A DNA stretch of 8,854 nt. Source: an uncultured Bacteroidales bacterium. GTDB lineage: Bacteria > Bacteroidota > Bacteroidia > Bacteroidales > UBA932. The translations under genes were made by a program, and so were the position numbers. Below the pieces are notes generated by a model. It was not told the origin of the DNA, ran no database searches, and saw nothing but the letters and a program-made list of their open reading frames with translations. The DNA lies in contig URDD01000088.1 in NCBI GenBank assembly GCA_900546395.1, positions 1 to 8,854 of the forward strand. The letters run 5' to 3'. Below are positions 1 through 7,786 of the stretch, piece after piece. The stretch's first letter is position 1, and each line of letters starts with the position of its first letter.

Positions 1-926
1 ATCCATAAAGAATCTATAATGGCATCTGGAGCCATGAAAGTTATATATGCTGTACGTTCTCCGACCCTTTCTTTATTTACAATCATTTGTTTGGAAGGAG
101 TTTCCTTAAACAGATTCAACTCATATTCCGTCTTTCTGGCCAGACATGCAAGAGTATCTTTCATAAGCAGCTTGGCAAGTTCCGGGATTGAATCATTTAT
201 TTTTATAACGGGTCTCACAAGTGAATCCGCAAATGCGATTTTTTCTGTTTCAGCCTGATACATGTTGTCATGATTTGCATCCATGATAGCATACATCCTG
301 TAAAGTGTATCTTTTATGTTTCTTACACAGAAAAATCCCCAGTCGTCAGTTTTGGCAGCAGCGTCCGGCCTGCTTTTGAATACTGCTGAATCAGAGTGGT
401 CTTTATACAGCATCACGGTAGCACCTTTTACAGGCATAAGGGTATTGCAGTCCTGCACGACTCCTGTAACCATCATTGAATCGACTTCATGTCCGGTTGA
501 AAAAGCAAGAGCATATCCTGGAAACATGTTTCCTTCGTTGTTGTCCGCAACAGCATTTGTCAGATCCATCACATAAGTCTTGCCTGAATCCAAGTCATTT
601 TCAAAATAAACAACAAGGCTTTTTCCTTTCATTCTGTATTTTGCAGGCTTTTCCAATGGCGGAGACAGAAATATGCTCTGTGCATCCTTGACCACCACGT
701 ATTCATCAAAGGTAAATATGAGATTTGTCTTGTGGGTCGGTACCATGGTGGAGCCAGGAACAGGGAAAAGTCTGGTAATTACAGGAGGTATGGTGTCTTT
801 TGGACCTCCTGTCGGCGGAGTCGTAGTGTTTGCGCATGAATGGGAAAACATGACTGATCCCAAAACAACCCCAATAGGTATTGCCGGAAAATATTTGTTT
901 AAAAATTCTTTTATAGGATTTTTCAT
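1..926 (-). CDS. Ig-like (SbsA/Big_5) domain lipoprotein, 3' end outside window
   Basis: The reading frame is open from an ATG at 926-924 to the left edge and gives 308 residues without a stop, so the C-terminus is missing. The N-terminus has basic residues, a hydrophobic stretch (about residues 13-27) and a Cys at 31 in the context FSHSC, consistent with a lipoprotein signal peptide. The segment TGGPKDTIPP (39-48) and the following ~100 residues (ending near LAFSTG) match the N-terminal SbsA-like Ig domain (Big_5) common in Bacteroidota lipoproteins. A second beta-rich segment from about residue 152 (VTGVV, then KGATVMLYK, then DDWGFF) resembles a carboxypeptidase-regulatory-like fold. No acidic surface-export signal follows the Cys (CANTTT), so a periplasm-facing lipoprotein is inferred. 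It starts 5 bases after the RelA/SpoT stop, so it is likely the last seen gene of that operon. The molecular role is unknown. Confidence 0.88.
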   Translation of the reverse strand, partial: MKNPIKEFLNKYFPAIPIGVVLGSVMFSHSCANTTTPPTGGPKDTIPPVITRLFPVPGSTMVPTHKTNLIFTFDEYVVVKDAQSIFLSPPLEKPAKYRMKGKSLVVYFENDLDSGKTYVMDLTNAVADNNEGNMFPGYALAFSTGHEVDSMMVTGVVQDCNTLMPVKGATVMLYKDHSDSAVFKSRPDAAAKTDDWGFFCVRNIKDTLYRMYAIMDANHDNMYQAETEKIAFADSLVRPVIKINDSIPELAKLLMKDTLACLARKTEYELNLFKETPSKQMIVNKERVGERTAYITFMAPDAIIDSLW

Positions 927-931
927 GATAT

Positions 932-3154
932 TTAAAGGTCTGTCCTGATGACACTTTGTATGCCCTCAATCTTGTTCAACTTCTTTATAAGTTTTTCCAG
1001 GTCTTCCTTGTCATGCACATACAGGTCGATATGGCCTTCAAATATGCCTTCATCTGTTTCCAGGCAGAATCTTCTGATATTGATACTCATTACAAAAGAA
1101 ATATATCTTGATATTTCATTTATTATTCCTATCCTGTCAAAGCCTTTAAGTGAAAGTCTTACGAGGAATGACAGAGGAGTACCGGATTCCCATTCAGGCA
1201 TGATGATACTGTCACCGTGTTTTGCAGCGATGCTGTTGGCAACATTGCATGATTTCTTGTGTACAGTGACTGTGCCGTCAGATGCCAGAAAGCCTACTAC
1301 GCTGTCTCCGTGTATAGGTTTACAACAGTCTGCAATAACATATTTGTGTTTGGTGTCCGATGTATCATTGATGACATATCGACTTTTCTTTTCTTTACTT
1401 TTGAACCAAGGAAACGACCAGTATTTGCTGGTCTTTTCGTCATTCTTCTTCAGTATATCCTCGAGGTTATTCAATTTAAGCAGGCCTATTCCTATTCTGA
1501 AGTATAGTTCGTCAGGTTTGTCTTCAAATATTTCGTATGCATCCATCAAAGCCTTCATAGTGCTCTGGCTTGACTTGTACCCCAGTGATGCTATCTGTTC
1601 TTCGAGCATTTTCTTACCTATTTTTACGCTTTCCTGCCTTGCGCTTTTCAGGTAATCCATTACAATGTTTTTTGCCTTTCTTGTTTGCAGGAACTGAAGC
1701 CACTCACGTTTAGGCTTTTCATTTTCAGCAGTGATGATTTCTACCTGATCTCCTGTTTTGAGTTCATATGAAAGCGGTTCAAGTTTCATATTGACTTTGG
1801 CTGCAATGGCCTTGTTTCCTATTTCCGTATGTATAGCATAGGCAAAATCAAGAGCCGTAGCTCCTTTCTGTATCCTTTTCTGGTCGCCTTTAGGAGTGAA
1901 AACGAAAATGTCGTATGAAGTAAGGTCATTATGTATTATGTCCAATAGTTCAAGAGCATTGACATCAGGATTGACAAGTATTTCTTTGACTTTCGAAATC
2001 CACTTGTCCATCTCATTTTCGTTTTCATCGACAAAACCGTCTTTTTTGTATGTCCAGTGCGCTGCGATTCCTCGCTCAGCGATGTCGTTCATTCTTGTCG
2101 TGCGAATCTGGACTTCTATCCATATGCCGGAATCACTCATGACAGTGCAGTGCAGTGCCTCGTAACCATTGTTTTTAGGGTGTTTCACCCAATCCCTGAT
2201 TCTGTCACTTTTGTATCTGTAAATACCTGTTATTATGGAAAATACATGATAGCACTGGTCCCTTTCACTTTCTTTGGTCTTGTCATCAGGCGAGAAAATA
2301 ATTCTGACAGCATACAGGTCATATATCTGGTCAAAGGTAATGCCTTTGTTTACCATCTTGTGCCAGATGGAGTAGGGGGTCTTTACTCTTTTCTTGATTT
2401 CAAACTTGAAGCCGGCAGTATCAAGGGCTTTGCTGATAGGCTGGATGAAATCGTCTATCTCCTTTTCCTTGTCATTTATGTTCCGGTTTATTTTTTCCGT
2501 TATTTCATTGAAAGCCTGCGGTTCCTTGTATCTCAGCCAGATGTCTTCCATTTCTGATTTAACTTCATACAGACCCAGCCTGTGTGCCAGAGGTATGAAG
2601 ATAAACATTGTCTCGCTGAGGATTTTGTCCCTTTTGTACTCGGGCATGAATTCGATTGTCCTGCAGTTGTGAAGTCTGTCGGCCAATTTAATAAGCACTA
2701 CACGTACATCATCATTGAGAGTAAGGAGGATTCTTTTGAAATTTTCGGCCTGCATACTGTTTTGCTTGGCCTTGTCTTCATTGTCCAGAACAGTCTTGAT
2801 TTTGGTCAGACCGTCAACGAGAGAGGCGATTTTTTTCCCGAAAAGGTTACTGATATCCTCTACTGTATAGTCCGTATCTTCGACTACATCATGTAGCAAG
2901 GCTGCACAAATGGACTTGTATCCGAGCCCGATACTGCTGACGACAATCTGTGCTACTGCTATAGGGTGCAGTATATATGGTTCTCCGGATCGTCTTCTGA
3001 CACCTTTGTGTGCTTCATTTGCAAACTCAAAGGCTTTTTGGACTTCATCGAGTTCTTCTTTGTTGGCGCACCTTTTCCTTGCCGACTCTTTGAGGTTGGC
3101 ATAATCTCGTGCTATGATTTCGTAGTCCTGCTGGTTGAATTCTGAAATTGCCAT
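932..3154 (-). CDS. Bifunctional RelA/SpoT (p)ppGpp synthetase/hydrolase
   Basis: This 740-residue protein makes and degrades the alarmone (p)ppGpp, the cytosolic signal of the stringent response. The order is that of long RSH enzymes. The HD hydrolase domain (about 45-200) keeps H63, H88-D89, E92-D93 and LADRLHN with D159 and N163. The synthetase domain (about 255-370) has YSIWHKM, D279, H335 and the catalytic Glu 347 in IEVQIRT. The TGS domain spans about 413-476. The zinc-finger/RIS region has CC at 610-611, H632 and C636. An ACT domain ends the protein (about 663-740). The motif that separates the two enzyme types reads RIRD (318-321), close to the basic RxKD of bifunctional enzymes and unlike the acidic ExDD of synthetase-only RelA. 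With an intact HD site, both activities are expected. The gene lies 10 bases after the yihY-like gene. No clear Shine-Dalgarno precedes its ATG. The symbol is left blank because relA, spoT and rel are used inconsistently in this phylum. Confidence 0.96.
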   Translation of the reverse strand: MAISEFNQQDYEIIARDYANLKESARKRCANKEELDEVQKAFEFANEAHKGVRRRSGEPYILHPIAVAQIVVSSIGLGYKSICAALLHDVVEDTDYTVEDISNLFGKKIASLVDGLTKIKTVLDNEDKAKQNSMQAENFKRILLTLNDDVRVVLIKLADRLHNCRTIEFMPEYKRDKILSETMFIFIPLAHRLGLYEVKSEMEDIWLRYKEPQAFNEITEKINRNINDKEKEIDDFIQPISKALDTAGFKFEIKKRVKTPYSIWHKMVNKGITFDQIYDLYAVRIIFSPDDKTKESERDQCYHVFSIITGIYRYKSDRIRDWVKHPKNNGYEALHCTVMSDSGIWIEVQIRTTRMNDIAERGIAAHWTYKKDGFVDENENEMDKWISKVKEILVNPDVNALELLDIIHNDLTSYDIFVFTPKGDQKRIQKGATALDFAYAIHTEIGNKAIAAKVNMKLEPLSYELKTGDQVEIITAENEKPKREWLQFLQTRKAKNIVMDYLKSARQESVKIGKKMLEEQIASLGYKSSQSTMKALMDAYEIFEDKPDELYFRIGIGLLKLNNLEDILKKNDEKTSKYWSFPWFKSKEKKSRYVINDTSDTKHKYVIADCCKPIHGDSVVGFLASDGTVTVHKKSCNVANSIAAKHGDSIIMPEWESGTPLSFLVRLSLKGFDRIGIINEISRYISFVMSINIRRFCLETDEGIFEGHIDLYVHDKEDLEKLIKKLNKIEGIQSVIRTDL

Positions 3155-3164
3155 ATAAAATATT

Positions 3165-4091
3165 TCAATCTTCTATGTTATAATTGTCAACGTTCTGGTA
3201 TGCATAGGAAAGTTCTGCTCCGAAAAGTATAATGAACCATCCGAAATTCATCCAGAACATAAAAAGAGGTATTGCCGCTACCGCTCCATATACCATATTC
3301 AGCCTTGTAACGAAAACCTGTGTCTCCAGATACAGGTACTGTAATACGGTAAAAGCCATACCTGAAATCAGTGCCGACCGTAAAGCATTGCTATATCGGA
3401 CTTTTGCATTAGGTATGAATTTATACATTGCAGAAAAAGTAAGAGCTGCGACCAGATAGAACAGAGCCCAGCCAAGAAATGAAGAAAACGCTTTCATTTC
3501 TGACATATTCAATCCCGTGCTTTCCAGAATATTGGAATAAACTATAGAGCCTGAGAAGAATAGCATTATGATAAATGGTGACATAAGGAGAATAAGTACA
3601 TAAAATGACATACGTTTGAGTATATTTCTGGATTTATGCACTTTCCAAACATTGTTGAAAACCCTTTCTACAGACATCATCATCCAGATGACAAGCCATA
3701 CGAAAAGCAGAGCACTTATAAGCCCCATAGTACTTGATTCGGCCGTAGCAATAATATTGTCAGCAAAGCCCAATACTGTGTTTATTACGTCTTGGTGTCC
3801 GCTGAAATTGGCATACATAAGTTCCTTCAGCCTGTCAGCAACTCCTAGACCTCCCGTGACGGCAAACATTACAGCTATGAACGGAACGACTGCCATTGTT
3901 CCGAAAAAGCTGAGCGCAACTGCTTGAAAACCTATCTTTTGTGCTGAAAATGTCTTTAGTGTCAGAATGAGTATTTTTGTGTATTTGATTACACTTGCCT
4001 TGAATCTGGAAAGTTCGTCCAAGTCGATTTCCCAGATTCCTTCCGAAAAGAAGTCCCTCATCCTGTTGAATTTGTGTCGCACTTTATTCAT
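3165..4091 (-). CDS. YihY/BrkB (UPF0761) family inner-membrane protein
   Basis: This 308-residue protein has about six hydrophobic segments (roughly residues 57-79, 121-140, 163-186, 203-224, 238-256, 270-292) after a basic, soluble N-terminus. Family hallmarks of YihY/Virul_fac_BrkB are visible: AVALSFFGTMAVVPF in the first membrane region, VERVFNNVWKVHKSRN (141-156) between segments 2 and 3, YKFIPNAKV (223-231), and the C-terminal YGAVAAIPLFMFWMNFGWFIILFGAE region (268-293). The family was once called ribonuclease BN by mistake; its function is not firmly established and a transporter-like role has been proposed. The gene follows ligA by 13 bases and precedes the RelA/SpoT gene by 10, so it is the second gene of the operon. 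An unusually strong Shine-Dalgarno sequence in the ligA gap supports this start. Confidence 0.92.
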   Translation of the reverse strand: MNKVRHKFNRMRDFFSEGIWEIDLDELSRFKASVIKYTKILILTLKTFSAQKIGFQAVALSFFGTMAVVPFIAVMFAVTGGLGVADRLKELMYANFSGHQDVINTVLGFADNIIATAESSTMGLISALLFVWLVIWMMMSVERVFNNVWKVHKSRNILKRMSFYVLILLMSPFIIMLFFSGSIVYSNILESTGLNMSEMKAFSSFLGWALFYLVAALTFSAMYKFIPNAKVRYSNALRSALISGMAFTVLQYLYLETQVFVTRLNMVYGAVAAIPLFMFWMNFGWFIILFGAELSYAYQNVDNYNIED

Positions 4092-4093
4092 CT

Positions 4094-4101
4094 CTCCTCC
4101 T
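4094..4101 (-). promoter_or_regulatory. Strong Shine-Dalgarno of the yihY-like gene
   Basis: The minus strand reads AGGAGGAG here, and its AGGAGG core ends 4 bases before the ATG at 4091. It lies almost wholly within the 13-base gap after the ligA stop. Bacteroidota genes usually lack such a sequence, and the neighbouring ligA, RelA/SpoT and phosphofructokinase starts have none. It fixes the start and suggests independent ribosome loading at this internal operon gene. Confidence 0.75.
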
Positions 4102-4104
4102 CAT

Positions 4105-6210
4105 TCAAAACAGCGACAACTGCTGGCTTTTTTCTGCTTCAGAATTACTCCCTGTTTTTGTTTCAGAATTATTGCCGGCTTCATCTGAAATCATTTCCAT
4201 AAATATAGATTCTGATATGACAGGAATTCCATAAGATTCTGCTTTCTTGAGTTTTTCCGGTCCCGGCTTTTCTCCGGCAAGAAGGAAAGCTGTTTTACCG
4301 CTTATAGACCCGCTGTTCTTTCCGCCATGTATTTCAATCAGTTCCTTCATCTCATTTCTTGAGATGGAGAAATTACCTGAGATTACTATAGTTTTTCCTT
4401 TTAATGTTTCAGTGGCATTGGGTGACGGCGCTGCCCCCATTTCGAACTTCAGGCCGGCTTCCATAAGGCCGGTCACCATGACAATATTTGATTCGTTGCT
4501 GAAAAAATCTGTTATGCTGTCAGCGATAACCTCACCTATGTCGTTGACTTCCAGCAATTCTTCTCGAGATGCGGACATAAGGCCTGCTATGCTTCCGAAG
4601 TGTACAGCAAGTGATTTTGCAGTTGATTCCCCGACATGTCTTATTCCCAAAGCAAACAGGACATGGTCGAAGGTTACTTTTTTGGACTCCCGGATACTTT
4701 TGAGAAATCTCTGGACAGACTTTTCTTTCCATCCTTCCATTGACACCAGTTCAGTCTCCGATAGAGTATAAAAGTCAGCAGGGGACTTTACAAGGCCAAG
4801 GTTGTATAATTGCTCGATTGTCGCGTCTCCTGCCATTACATTCATGGCCTTTCTGCTTATGAAGTGTAACAGTTTACCTTTTATCTGTGTAGGGCAGCCG
4901 TCAGTATTAGGGCAGAAATATCTTGCCTCCCCTTCATCACGAACCAGTCTTGTTCCGCAGTCAGGGCAAAATTCAGGAAAGACAGGAAGAGTGACGTCTT
5001 TTTGTCTTTCGGAGAGCTCCACTCCTGTTATTTTAGGTATGATTTCACCTCCTTTTTCTACATATACATAATCTCCAATATGTATATCAAGGAGTTGCAT
5101 CTGGTCAAGATTATGTAGAGAGGCCCGCTTGACTACGGTTCCTGAAAGCTGAACCGGTTCAAGATTTGCTACTGGAGTTACAGCTCCTGTTCTGCCTACT
5201 TGATAATCAATAGAAAGTAGCTTAGTTAAAGCCTGCTCCGCTTTAAATTTATATGCTACGGCCCATCTTGGGAACTTAGAGGTGTAACCAAGCTCTTTCT
5301 GGTATGGCAGTTCGTTTATTTTGATTACAATGCCGTCAGTGGCAAATGGAAGGAATTTTCTCTGTACATCCCAAAATCTGATATATTTTTCGACATCTGA
5401 CAGGCTATTGCATATTTCTCTTTGATCTGAAATGGGAAGCCCCCATGATGCAGCGGCATCCAGAGCTTCTTTATGTGTCGGAAACGGAAGATTTTCTCCC
5501 AATATGTGATATAGTGTACACTCGAGACCCCTATGCCCAACTTCTTTAGGGTCAAGAAGTTTCAATGATCCTGAAGCTGCGTTTCTCGGATTGGCAAAAG
5601 GAGGGTCTTCATCTCGCTCCCTTTCCGCATTAAGTCTGTCAAAAGCTTTGTAGGGCATATATATCTCACCCCTTATCTCAAATTCGTCAGGGAAACCTCC
5701 TCCTTTGAGTGTCTGCGGGATATTGCTTATATGTCTGACATTTTCAGTGACATCGTCACCGATATTTCCGTCACCTCTGGTCAAGGCTCTGAAAAGTCTT
5801 CCTTTAATGTAAGTAAGACAGATGGCTGTACCGTCAAATTTAAGTTCACAGCTGTAAGAAAACGAATGTCCGAGACCTTTTGATGCCCTTTCGGCGAATG
5901 CTTCCACTTCTGACATATCGTAAGTGTTTCCAAGTGAAAGCATAGGATATTTATGATTATATTGGGCAAATTCTCTTTTCACGTCTCTGCCGATGGTCTC
6001 TTTCAAATCGCTTCCGACTTTTTGGGTGGGGGAGTCTGGCGATATCAGATCTGGATACGCCTTTTCCAGACCGATAAGCTCATTCATCAGCATATCGTAT
6101 TCATAATCAGTAATTACCGGAGCATTACTGATATAGTAAAGCCGGTTGTTCTCCTCAATGGATTTCCGGAGAAAGTCTATCCGTTTTCTGGCCTCTTCTT
6201 TATTAAGCAT
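4105..6210 (-). CDS. ligA: NAD-dependent DNA ligase LigA
   Basis: This 701-residue enzyme seals 3'-OH/5'-phosphate nicks during replication and repair, using NAD+. All LigA domains are present. Domain Ia (Y25, D35, Y38, D39) binds the NMN half. The adenylation domain has the lysine nucleophile K124 in ELKFDG, TRGDGNIGDDVT (144-155), RGE (180-182), NPRNAASGSL (207-216) and DGIVIK (292-297). The OB fold holds QVGRTGAVTPVA (337-348). The Cys4 zinc finger has C415, C418, C433 and C439. Helix-hairpin-helix repeats span about 455-575, and a BRCT domain about 603-674. After BRCT comes a polar Ser/Asn/Glu tail ending in QLSLF (697-701), matching the bacterial sliding-clamp-binding pentapeptide. It is the first gene of the minus-strand operon, divergent from the phosphofructokinase gene. 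Every catalytic residue checked is intact. Confidence 0.97.
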   Translation of the reverse strand: MLNKEEARKRIDFLRKSIEENNRLYYISNAPVITDYEYDMLMNELIGLEKAYPDLISPDSPTQKVGSDLKETIGRDVKREFAQYNHKYPMLSLGNTYDMSEVEAFAERASKGLGHSFSYSCELKFDGTAICLTYIKGRLFRALTRGDGNIGDDVTENVRHISNIPQTLKGGGFPDEFEIRGEIYMPYKAFDRLNAERERDEDPPFANPRNAASGSLKLLDPKEVGHRGLECTLYHILGENLPFPTHKEALDAAASWGLPISDQREICNSLSDVEKYIRFWDVQRKFLPFATDGIVIKINELPYQKELGYTSKFPRWAVAYKFKAEQALTKLLSIDYQVGRTGAVTPVANLEPVQLSGTVVKRASLHNLDQMQLLDIHIGDYVYVEKGGEIIPKITGVELSERQKDVTLPVFPEFCPDCGTRLVRDEGEARYFCPNTDGCPTQIKGKLLHFISRKAMNVMAGDATIEQLYNLGLVKSPADFYTLSETELVSMEGWKEKSVQRFLKSIRESKKVTFDHVLFALGIRHVGESTAKSLAVHFGSIAGLMSASREELLEVNDIGEVIADSITDFFSNESNIVMVTGLMEAGLKFEMGAAPSPNATETLKGKTIVISGNFSISRNEMKELIEIHGGKNSGSISGKTAFLLAGEKPGPEKLKKAESYGIPVISESIFMEMISDEAGNNSETKTGSNSEAEKSQQLSLF

Positions 6211-6232
6211 AAAATTAGATACACATAAAATG

Positions 6233-6240
6233 CAAATTTA
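6233..6240 (-). promoter_or_regulatory. Probable -7 box of the ligA operon promoter
   Basis: The minus strand reads TAAATTTG, a perfect match to the Bacteroidota primary-sigma -7 consensus TAnnTTTG. It would start transcription near 6229, leaving a leader of roughly 18 bases before the ligA ATG at 6210. No clean TTTG (-33 box) lies at the usual 19-21-base distance; that position falls in the palindrome centred at 6258. Confidence 0.55.
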
Positions 6241-6250
6241 ACGTTTTTTT

Positions 6251-6265
6251 CGCGGAAATTCCCCG
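6251..6265. promoter_or_regulatory. Imperfect palindrome between the divergent promoters, possible operator
   Basis: The 15-base sequence CGCGGAAATTCCCCG is a near-perfect palindrome: six of seven arm positions pair around a central A at 6258. It is a GC-rich island in AT-rich DNA. It sits 18 bases from the ligA-side -7 box and 17 from the pfk-side box, covering the -33 position of both. A regulator bound here could control both directions, but no regulator is known from the sequence. Confidence 0.4.
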
Positions 6266-6274
6266 AAAAATAGA

Positions 6275-6282
6275 TAATTTTG
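6275..6282 (+). promoter_or_regulatory. Probable -7 box of the phosphofructokinase promoter
   Basis: TAATTTTG matches the Bacteroidota -7 consensus TAnnTTTG exactly. Transcription would begin near 6289, giving an AT-rich leader of about 58 bases before the ATG at 6347. That leader has no Shine-Dalgarno and is A-rich next to the start codon, as is common for strongly expressed genes in this phylum. A good -33 TTTG is not seen at the normal distance. Confidence 0.55.
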
Positions 6283-6346
6283 TGGCGTCAATAAAGAAAT
6301 AAAATCATTAGTAAGGAATATTATTAACTTTAAAGAGTTTTTAAAG

Positions 6347-7579
6347 ATGAAAGATGCTGTTATAATTCTTTGCGGTGGCGGTCCTGCCCCGGGTATGAAC
6401 TCAGTTTCAATGAGTATTACAAAGACATTCCTGGCAAGAGGTTTCAGGGTTATCGGTCTTAACGGAGGTTATTCAGGTTTGTTCAGCAAGAATCCTCGCA
6501 TTGAGGACCTTGATTTTGACAAGGCTGACTATTACTTCAACAGAGGTGGTTCTTATCTTGAAATGAGCCGTTTCAAACCTACCGACAAAGATTTTGAGGA
6601 AAACTTTAATCTTGACCTGTTCAAGGACAATAATATCAAGCTTCTCGTTACAATCGGTGGTGATGATACAGCTTCTACAGCAAACAGAATTTCAAAATTC
6701 CTGGCTGCAAAGCAGTATCCTATTTCAAACATCCATTGTCCTAAGACCATTGACAATGACCTTCCTCTTCCTGCAAATGCCCCTACTTTCGGATACAATT
6801 CAGCCAAGAATGAGGGTGCCCGTATCGCAAGGACAGTCTATGAAGATGCTCGTACTTCCGGAAACTGGATGGTAATCTCTGCAATGGGACGTACTTGCGG
6901 AAGTCTTGCACTCGGTCTCGGTGAAGCTACCCACTGTCCAATGACTATTATTCCTGAGATGTTCAACAAGACAAAGATAACTCTTGACAAGATTATCAAA
7001 TTGTCTATCTCTACTATCCTTAAGAGAAAAACCCTTAACCTTGACTACGGTACTATCATCGCAGCTGAGGGACTTTTCCATGAGCTTGATATCAAGGAAC
7101 TTGAAGATGCTGGAGTACGCTTCTCTTATGATGAGCACGGTCACCCGGAGCTTGGAAAGGTGTCTAAGGCTGTTCTGTTCAACGATCTTCTCGAGGCTGA
7201 ACTCAAGAAGATAGGCCTTAAGATCAAGAGCCGTCCTGTTGAGATCGGTTATGAGGTTCGTTGCCAGGATCCGGTAGCTTATGACCTTACTTACTGTACA
7301 GAACTTGCATTGGGCGTATATCAGCTTTACAGCGAAGGTAAGACTGGATGTATGGTTTATGTGGATACTTGCGGAAATGTATCTCCTCTTTATCTTAAGG
7401 ATCTTCAGGATCCTGAGACAGGAAAGATTCCGCCAAGAAGAGTGGACATCAACTCAGGTACAGCACAGAACTACTACAAGTATCTTGCTCACTACATCTC
7501 AGAGGAAGATTACGAGGCTGCAAGGCAGTTTGTCGCAAATCCTGAGGAGTACGATTTCTTCAAGATTCTGAAGTGGTAA
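6347..7579 (+). CDS. 6-phosphofructokinase, PPi-dependent type by signature
   Basis: This 410-residue PfkA-superfamily enzyme converts fructose 6-phosphate to fructose 1,6-bisphosphate in cytosolic glycolysis. Visible motifs are the N-terminal CGGGPAPGMN (9-18), GGDD (104-107), PKTIDND (132-138) with the catalytic base D136, MGR (180-182) and E241 for sugar phosphate binding, and GYEVRCQDP (301-309) with R305. D107 and K133 replace the two glycines (E. coli PfkA Gly104 and Gly124) found in ATP-dependent enzymes. In this family that pair marks use of pyrophosphate, which would make the step reversible and save ATP. The length is also nearer to PPi-dependent homologues of about 400 residues than to the 320-residue ATP enzyme. 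The gene stands alone, with its own promoter, divergent from ligA, and ends in a strong terminator. Donor choice is inferred from residues only. Confidence 0.93.
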   Translation: MKDAVIILCGGGPAPGMNSVSMSITKTFLARGFRVIGLNGGYSGLFSKNPRIEDLDFDKADYYFNRGGSYLEMSRFKPTDKDFEENFNLDLFKDNNIKLLVTIGGDDTASTANRISKFLAAKQYPISNIHCPKTIDNDLPLPANAPTFGYNSAKNEGARIARTVYEDARTSGNWMVISAMGRTCGSLALGLGEATHCPMTIIPEMFNKTKITLDKIIKLSISTILKRKTLNLDYGTIIAAEGLFHELDIKELEDAGVRFSYDEHGHPELGKVSKAVLFNDLLEAELKKIGLKIKSRPVEIGYEVRCQDPVAYDLTYCTELALGVYQLYSEGKTGCMVYVDTCGNVSPLYLKDLQDPETGKIPPRRVDINSGTAQNYYKYLAHYISEEDYEAARQFVANPEEYDFFKILKW

Positions 7580-7623
7580 ATGAAAATGTAGATTAAAGTC
7601 GCACATTTGCATATAAATGATTG

Positions 7624-7656
7624 AAGAAGAGTTGTTTCGGCAGCTCTTCTTTTTTT
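7624..7656 (+). terminator. Rho-independent terminator after phosphofructokinase
   Basis: An 11-bp stem pairs 7624-7634 with 7641-7651, with one G-U pair, around the loop TTTCGG. Its 3' arm runs into seven consecutive T residues (7650-7656). It starts 45 bases after the stop codon at 7579, so it should end the phosphofructokinase transcript efficiently. Confidence 0.88.
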
Positions 7657-7667
7657 GTTTGTATGAC

Positions 7668-7687
7668 GATAGTTATCATTAACTATC
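7668..7687. repeat. Perfect 8-bp hairpin-forming inverted repeat
   Basis: GATAGTTA and TAACTATC are perfect inverted copies separated by the 4-base loop TCAT. The hairpin lies 11 bases beyond the T-run of the terminator. It is AT-rich and is not followed by a T-run on either strand, so it does not look like a standard second terminator. It could be a binding site or a transcript-end stabilising hairpin. Confidence 0.6.
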
Positions 7688-7786
7688 AATGTTTTCACTG
7701 TTTTTGAACCGTATTTGTAACAAAAGTGAATTCAGAGAGCAAACTCGTAGGACGGAGTGTAGGGAAATGTGAAATAATATAGAAGG

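Noticed and set aside
706..969. 87-residue minus-strand ORF starting MRAYKVSSG
   Set aside because: It overlaps the lipoprotein gene in another frame, has no recognisable motif, and the lipoprotein frame shows a clear signal peptide, lipobox and Ig-like domain.
948..1655. 235-residue plus-strand ORF
   Set aside because: It is antisense to the RelA/SpoT coding sequence. Its Ser/Leu-rich product is the expected shadow of a conserved gene.
2057..2557. 166-residue plus-strand ORF
   Set aside because: It lies antisense to the RelA/SpoT hydrolase and synthetase domains, with no domain of its own.
4247..4771. 174-residue plus-strand ORF
   Set aside because: It is antisense to the BRCT and helix-hairpin-helix part of ligA and has no recognisable motif.
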